From: CAZKTF01 sp964555565
Lineage (GTDB): Bacteria > Planctomycetota > JAJSAM01 > JAKLKS01
Direction: 5' to 3'
NCBI GenBank assembly: GCA_964555565.1
Contig: CAZKTF010000150.1
Coordinates: 1-8,731 of the forward strand
Length of the DNA stretch: 8,731 nt
Positions 4,462 through 8,731 of this stretch are shown one piece after another (the first letter of the stretch is position 1; every line of letters starts with the position of its first letter). The notes beneath the pieces are model-generated. The model was not told where the DNA came from. It was given only the letters and a program-made list of their open reading frames with translations, and did not search any database. Position numbers and translations under genes: made by a program.

Positions 4462-5298
4462 AAGGTCCCGGGTCCGCCGGTCGGCGGGCCCCCGGCGGAG
4501 GGGCGGGGCGAACCCTTCCTCTTCTCCCTGACCGTCTCGTTCCAGGAGAGCCGCCGGGAGTACCGGGGGGACCGGCACGTCGCCAGCCCCGCCGACCTCC
4601 GGACGCGGATCCTCCAGGAGACCCTCCGCGTGCGCTGGCGCGCCGCCGAGAGCCTCGACCTCCACCTCTCGGTCCCGTGGGTATCGATCCGGAGGTCGGA
4701 GCGGGGAGCGCCCGACCTCTCCCTCCGGGGCCCGGGCGACGCGGGCGTCCTGGCCGAGTGGTTCCCCGGGCGCGGCGGGGATCCGGGGCCGCGCGGGCTC
4801 TCCTTCCTGGCGGGACTGAAGCTCCCCACGGGGCGCCCGCGGCGCGACCTCCGGGTCTCGCCCGGGGCGCCGCCCTCGCTGCTCCAGCTCGGGACGGGGA
4901 CCACCGACGCGCTCCTCGGCGCGGGGGTCCGGGGGGAGGCGGGGCCGATCTCCCTCACGGGCCGGGGCCTCTTCCAGGGGACCGGGGGAACGGGCCCCAA
5001 CGGTCTCCGGCCCGGGAACCTCCTCACCGTGACCGCGGCGGCCGGGGCCCGGCTCACGGGACGCCTCGCGGCCGGGCTGGCCGCGGAGGCCTTCTTCCGC
5101 GCCCCCGACCGGCTCCGCGGAGTCGAGGTCCCGTTCTCCGGGTCCTCGCTCCTTTTCGCGACCCCCTCGCTCTCGCTCCGTCTCGGCGGCGGCGCCTCGC
5201 TTGAGGCATCGGTTCGCCTCCCCCTGGACCGTCGCGTGAACGGGACGCAGCTCGTCCCGGGGCCGCTCTACGCGCTGGGCCTCGCGCTCGAGTTCTAG
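4462..5298 (+). CDS. outer-membrane beta-barrel protein (Phenol_MetA_deg-like transporter fold), start codon missing
   Basis: The open frame gives 278 residues from 4462 (numbered from there). It shows alternating amphipathic strands: PFLFSLTVSFQES, ETLRVRWRAAESLDLHLSVPW, LSFLAGLKLPTG (114-124), then LQLGTGTTDALLGAGV (141-156). The KLPTG...LQxGTG..D.LLG pattern is characteristic of the putative phenol-degradation MetA barrel family (PF13557 type). The C-terminus LGLALEF ends in Phe278, the classic outer-membrane insertion signal. No ATG, GTG or TTG exists in frame between 4462 and the GTG at 4630, and starting there would delete the first strand and any export signal. The natural N-terminus is the in-frame signal peptide at 4372, cut off by TGA at 4450 and 4459. 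It could be a recent pseudogene, an error, or a recoded gene. Its role beside a biotin carboxylase is unknown; passage of hydrophobic substrates across the outer membrane is a guess. Confidence 0.68.
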   Translation, partial: KVPGPPVGGPPAEGRGEPFLFSLTVSFQESRREYRGDRHVASPADLRTRILQETLRVRWRAAESLDLHLSVPWVSIRRSERGAPDLSLRGPGDAGVLAEWFPGRGGDPGPRGLSFLAGLKLPTGRPRRDLRVSPGAPPSLLQLGTGTTDALLGAGVRGEAGPISLTGRGLFQGTGGTGPNGLRPGNLLTVTAAAGARLTGRLAAGLAAEAFFRAPDRLRGVEVPFSGSSLLFATPSLSLRLGGGASLEASVRLPLDRRVNGTQLVPGPLYALGLALEF

Positions 5299-5314
5299 CC
5301 GCGGCCGCCGCGGC
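5298..5314 (+). terminator. GC-rich hairpin directly after the barrel gene
   Basis: GCCGCGG-CCG-CCGCGGC forms a 7-bp stem with a 3-nt loop and begins on the last base of the TAG stop. There is no T-tract, so it is not a standard intrinsic terminator, but its position at the 3' end of the operon suggests a 3' stabilising or termination role. Confidence 0.25.
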
Positions 5315-5419
5315 GAGGGCGGCGCGCACCTCCACGGGCCGCACCCCGCACCGGGCCGTCCCGCTGAGGTAGGGCGCGAGCCGGCGCGGCGGGCGGACAC
5401 CCTCATGGTGCAGGAGGCT
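5299..5419. other. convergent intergenic gap
   Basis: These 121 nt separate the ends of the two convergent genes. Apart from the hairpin at its left edge I see no gene, no T-rich terminator on either strand, and no repeat. Confidence 0.5.
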
Positions 5420-7762
5420 CTACGGGCCCTCATCCCCGGGCCCCGTCCTCCGCCGCTGGTAGAGGAACGACGCCCCCACCAGGAGGATCCCGAGGACCAT
5501 GAAGGAGCCGATCCGGTAGACCACGTCGAGCGCCGCCATGTCGTAGAGGAACACCTTGGCGCCCGTCAGGAGGAAGACCACGAGGCCGGCCCACCGCAGG
5601 TCGGCGCGCTCCCGCAGGAACCCCACGCAGAGGAGCGCGGCGGCGTACACCGCCCACGCCACGGACGCGACCACCTGCGCGCGGAACTCCGCGTCCCGGC
5701 GGGTCCCCTCTCCCGGGTGGCACCAGCGTCCCCAGGCGAGGATCTCCGTCGTCCCGAGGAGGAAGAGGAAGAGGAGCGCGCCCGCCTGGAGGACCCGGCC
5801 GAAGGCCCCGGGCGTCAGGGCCCCCGCGGCCAGGGCCGCGACCGTCACCCCGAGGCAGCAGCCGAAGCCCGCGTTGAGGATGGGCCGGAAGGCCCCCCCG
5901 TGGCCCTCGAGGATCCAGCCGAGCCCCAGCACGAAGGCCGCCCCCATCGGGAGCACGGCCAGGACCAGGAACTCCTCCTCCATGCGACGCCACGCCGCCG
6001 CCGCGGCGAGAGCCGCCCCCGCCACGGCGACGGCCGCGGCGGCCTTCTCGAGTCCCCCGGGTACGCGCGCCGCCTCGACGGACTGCCACGCCTCGGAGCC
6101 CAGCACCGCGGCGAGGAGCCAGGATCCCGCGACGAGGAGCCAGGAGCCCGCGTCGAGGAGGAACTCCGGCCCGCCCCTCCCCTCCCGTCCGCGCCCGAGG
6201 ACCCGGCCTCCCGCGAGGAACCCCAGGGCCGGGGCCAGGGCGCAGAGGAAGGCGGGGTTGAAGACGGGGTCGAATCCCGGCTCGTGGGCCCAGCGGCCCC
6301 CGAAGAGGGATTCCCCCGCGGCGAGGGCGAGCATCCCCGCGCCGCCGTACCCGACGAGGTCCGGCGCCCCCCGGGCCGCGATGACCAGCAGCGCGAGCCC
6401 CGTGGCGGACCAGGCGGGGGAGACGCCGCGCCCCTCGAAGACGAAGGGCACCGCCGCGGCGAAGGCCGCGAGCGCGAGCCCGAGGAGGGACCGCGCCGCC
6501 CCCGGCGCGGAGCACCGGTCGGACACGAACCGGGCCCCCGCGAGGTAGAGGACCGCCAGCCCCGCCACGCCGGCCCCGAGGGCGCGACGGTGCTCCGGGT
6601 GGAGGACCGCCGCTCCGCCGAGGACCGCGAACAGGCCCGCGAGGAGGGCCGCGAAGAGCGCCGTCGCCGCGGGCGCCTCGCGGCGGAGGATGGGCGGGAC
6701 GAGGGCCGTCGCCAGGGCGACGACCGCGAGGAGCGAGAGGGCCGCCGACGCCTCGCCGACCCGGTCCGGGGTGAAGAACCGGTCCTGCCAGCCCATGAAG
6801 TAGGCCGCCGACGCCAGGACGACCATCAGGTCGAGGCCGGGCCAGGAGCGCCGGATAGCGACCACGAGCACGCCGGCGTCGATCACCGCCAGCCAGGCCG
6901 TGAGCGGCCAGAGGCGGTCCTCCCCGGTGGAGAGTACGGCCGGGGCGAGGAACCCCCCGAGGAACCCGAGGTATGCCAGGAGCGGAGCGTCGCGCAGCAG
7001 CGCCAGCGCCGCGCCCCCCCCCGTGAGGAGCCCCATCACCGCGAAGGCGGGCGTCCTCGGGAGGAAGCCGTAGCGCACCGACGCGAACCAGGTCGTCACG
7101 TACAGCGCGCCGAGCCCTCCCCCCATGAGGCCGTGGCCGAAGACCCCGAAGCCCTTCGCGCGGAACCGGTCCCCGAGGACCAGCGCCGCGATCCCCGCGG
7201 CCGCGCCGAGGGCGATCCGCGCGCCGGGGGCGATCCACCCCCGGTCGATGGCGACCTTGAGGAACCACCCGAGGCCGAGGAGCGCCGTGATGACCCCGGC
7301 CACCAGGAACACGCGGCCGCCGAGGAAGGCCTCGAAGGTCGCGGGAGCGGCCCGGGAGTCGCCTGGGACGGAGTCGTGGGTGCCCACGACGACGGGTGGG
7401 GACGCCGGCTCCGGCTCCTCGGCGGGCGGACGGCGGCGGACGGGGACGGGATAGCGGACCCGATCCTCCGCGGCGAGGGCGGGCGAGGGAGCGGGCTCCG
7501 GGGACGGGGGCGGCGGCGCGGCCGCGGCGGCGGACGCGAGGGGCTCCTGGAGAGGCGCCTTCGGCTCGACCGACGGGGCCGCCCCCTCCGCCCCGGGCCA
7601 CGCGGGGCGATCGTCGCGGGCCCGGAGGAGGCGCCGGAACCCCTCGATCTCCTCGTGCAGGCGGCGGGCCTCGTTCCGGGCCTGGACGGCCAGCACGATC
7701 GCCACGACGGAGAGGACGAGGACCGCGCACAGGAGGAGGAGGAAGGGGGCGAGTCCATCCAC
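5420..7762 (-). CDS. DUF2339 family polytopic membrane protein
   Basis: This 780-residue inner-membrane protein is of unknown function. It has one N-terminal helix (5-27), a short charged probably helical or coiled stretch (28-50), a long Pro/Ala/Glu-rich linker (about 52-140), then many hydrophobic helices to the C-terminus. Family marks are GGRVFLVAGVITALLGLGWFLKVA (about 148-171) with GWIAPGARIALGAAAG after it, the Gly-rich GHGLMGGGLGALYVTTWFA (209-227), and the highly characteristic end LRWAGLVVFLLTGAKVFLYD...YRIGSFMVLGILL..SFLYQ (722-769). The start is GTG at 7762, with GAGGA 7 nt upstream. A GSWLLVAGSWLLA repeat in the middle matches a 21-bp DNA tandem. It lies 58 nt downstream of another membrane-protein gene on the same strand, so co-transcription is likely. 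DUF2339 proteins have no established biochemical role that I know of. Confidence 0.9.
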   Translation of the reverse strand: MDGLAPFLLLLCAVLVLSVVAIVLAVQARNEARRLHEEIEGFRRLLRARDDRPAWPGAEGAAPSVEPKAPLQEPLASAAAAAPPPPSPEPAPSPALAAEDRVRYPVPVRRRPPAEEPEPASPPVVVGTHDSVPGDSRAAPATFEAFLGGRVFLVAGVITALLGLGWFLKVAIDRGWIAPGARIALGAAAGIAALVLGDRFRAKGFGVFGHGLMGGGLGALYVTTWFASVRYGFLPRTPAFAVMGLLTGGGAALALLRDAPLLAYLGFLGGFLAPAVLSTGEDRLWPLTAWLAVIDAGVLVVAIRRSWPGLDLMVVLASAAYFMGWQDRFFTPDRVGEASAALSLLAVVALATALVPPILRREAPAATALFAALLAGLFAVLGGAAVLHPEHRRALGAGVAGLAVLYLAGARFVSDRCSAPGAARSLLGLALAAFAAAVPFVFEGRGVSPAWSATGLALLVIAARGAPDLVGYGGAGMLALAAGESLFGGRWAHEPGFDPVFNPAFLCALAPALGFLAGGRVLGRGREGRGGPEFLLDAGSWLLVAGSWLLAAVLGSEAWQSVEAARVPGGLEKAAAAVAVAGAALAAAAAWRRMEEEFLVLAVLPMGAAFVLGLGWILEGHGGAFRPILNAGFGCCLGVTVAALAAGALTPGAFGRVLQAGALLFLFLLGTTEILAWGRWCHPGEGTRRDAEFRAQVVASVAWAVYAAALLCVGFLRERADLRWAGLVVFLLTGAKVFLYDMAALDVVYRIGSFMVLGILLVGASFLYQRRRTGPGDEGP
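6110..6151. repeat. two-copy 21-bp tandem repeat within the DUF2339 gene
   Basis: Units 6110-6130 and 6131-6151 differ at only a few bases, and the next bases (GTCGAGGAG) begin a degenerate third copy. In the protein they encode consecutive AGSWLLV and AGSWLLA heptads in a membrane segment. A duplication by slippage is the simplest reading. Confidence 0.55.
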
Positions 7763-7820
7763 GGGAGGATCCTCGAAGAGGGCCGGCCTCCCCCTGTCCC
7801 GCGGAAGGCCGCCCTGCGGG

Positions 7821-8731
7821 CTATCCCCCCGCCCCGGCCGGGGCCGGGGCGGCGATGCCGCGGAGGAGCTCCACGAGACCGAGGCCCAGCATCATCGCGT
7901 GCGCGAACATCGCGGCCCCCACCACGAGCGCGTGGAGGGATCCCAGGACCAGGGCCTCGGCCGGCGCGGAGTAGCCGAGCCCGGCCATGAGCGAGCCGAG
8001 GAAGGTCCACGCCGCGAGGCCGAGGAAGCAGAACACGACGAGCTTCAGGGAGGCGCCCAGGACGGCGGGCGAGGGCCGGGTCGAGCCGATCTGCGTGAGG
8101 CAGAGGATGCCCGCCACCACCCCGAGGAGGGTGATGAGCCCCTCCATCGCGTTCGAGACGATGGGGACCCAGCCCCTCTCCGTGCGCACGAGCATCAGGA
8201 TCGTCGCGACGAGGAGGAACACGGCCCCGAGCCCGCCCGCGATCCCCCCGAGGAGCCGCGGCGTGAGATCCGCGACCCGGTCCCGGCGCAGCAGGCACGC
8301 CGCGAGGACCCCGGCGAGGGCGATCCGGCCGAGGCCGTAGAAGACGCCGGAGACCCCGCCCATGAGCAGCGCCAGGGTGAGGATCGTCGCGGCGAAGCCG
8401 CACCCGGCGAGGATCGATCCCCGCACGACGCCGCGGGCCACCACGAGCGTGGAGACGAACACGGCGATGCCGAAGACCGCGTTCACGATGAGCCAGGCCG
8501 CCTGCGACCCGTTGAAGTCGAAGAGGTCCCAGAACATGATCACGGACCCGCCCCATCCGACGGGCACGAACAGGGCGACGAAGAGGAAGGCCCCCGCGGC
8601 GAGCCACCAGCCGCGGAGCCGGTCGGAGCCCGGGTCGGCGGGACGCGCCGCGGCCGCGGCGACCCCCGGGGCGACGGGGGCGGCGGCAGGGTAGGTCGTC
8701 GCGGGCGCGGGCACGGGCGCCGGAACCGGCG
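7821..8731 (-). CDS. unrecognised polytopic membrane protein, 5' end at or beyond window edge
   Basis: The family is not recognised. Counting from a GTG at 8714 (297 residues), a Pro/Ala/Val-rich segment (1-30) precedes about eight hydrophobic helices near 35-53, 72-92, 100-118, 124-142, 155-176, 188-207, 219-241 and 255-285. Between the first two helices is a loop WGGSVIMFWDLFDFNGSQ with several aromatic residues. Other landmarks are the basic loop LLRRDRVADLTPR (141-153) and HALVVGAAMFAHAM (261-274). The frame stays open upstream of 8714 to the window edge, reading more Pro-Ala-Val repeats, so the true start is probably outside and the 5' end is treated as partial. The stop is TAG at 7821. 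It precedes the DUF2339 gene by 58 nt on the same strand, so the two may be one transcription unit and act in the same membrane process. Confidence 0.75.
   Translation of the reverse strand, partial: PVPAPVPAPATTYPAAAPVAPGVAAAAARPADPGSDRLRGWWLAAGAFLFVALFVPVGWGGSVIMFWDLFDFNGSQAAWLIVNAVFGIAVFVSTLVVARGVVRGSILAGCGFAATILTLALLMGGVSGVFYGLGRIALAGVLAACLLRRDRVADLTPRLLGGIAGGLGAVFLLVATILMLVRTERGWVPIVSNAMEGLITLLGVVAGILCLTQIGSTRPSPAVLGASLKLVVFCFLGLAAWTFLGSLMAGLGYSAPAEALVLGSLHALVVGAAMFAHAMMLGLGLVELLRGIAAPAPAGAGG

Noticed and set aside
4449..5204. 251-codon frame starting with GTG at 4449, proposed as the true gene after the carrier protein
   Set aside because: Its product is Gly/Pro/Arg-rich with no strands or signal peptide. 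The frame at 4462-5298 gives a coherent beta-barrel ending in Phe.
5405..7990. 861-codon open frame on the + strand, antisense to the DUF2339 gene
   Set aside because: Its product is a charged Arg/Glu/Pro/Gly-rich string with no domain, and it runs through two genes and the gap between them. It is a GC-skew shadow of the membrane protein on the other strand.

Overview
The window is extremely GC-rich (by eye well above 70% G+C, with almost every third codon position G or C). It encodes an outer-membrane-type beta-barrel, so the source is probably a Gram-negative bacterium. Nothing seen fixes the phylum; a high-GC uncultured lineage (for example deltaproteobacterial, planctomycetal or similar) is a guess. 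Because of the base composition, most long open frames are antisense shadows. Seven real coding regions remain, plus one unusual intergenic region.

Left arm, minus strand (1..2134): a compact energy-coupling-factor (ECF) metal importer in the order cbiM (substrate-binding membrane component), cbiQ (T component), cbiO (ATPase, cut at the window edge). The genes are joined by 4-nt stop/start overlaps (GTGA, TTGA). CbiM captures cobalt or nickel, CbiQ couples it to the ATPase, and CbiO powers transport. No separate cbiN is present.

Divergent intergenic region (2135..2366): this 232-nt gap is rich in structure. It contains an AT-rich imperfect dyad next to cbiM, a four-run G-quadruplex motif, short palindromes, and a perfect 26-bp inverted repeat with a 31-nt loop. 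The repeat ends 13 nt before the start codon of the carboxylase gene. That start codon has no Shine-Dalgarno sequence but does have a TANNNT-type -10 six bases upstream, which suggests a leaderless transcript.

Middle, plus strand (2367..5298): a biotin carboxylase and a biotin carboxyl carrier protein overlap by GTGA. Together they look like one acyl-CoA carboxylase alpha subunit split into two genes. The carrier stop overlaps (ATGA) the start of a 26-codon reading frame that encodes a textbook signal peptide. In the same frame, after two TGA codons, the body of an outer-membrane beta-barrel follows. The barrel gene is therefore either broken, mis-sequenced or recoded. No carboxyltransferase is present.

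Right arm, minus strand (5420..8731): two polytopic membrane proteins in tandem. An unrecognised protein of about eight helices runs off the right edge, and a 780-residue DUF2339 protein lies downstream of it. No tRNA, rRNA, CRISPR array or transposase gene was seen.
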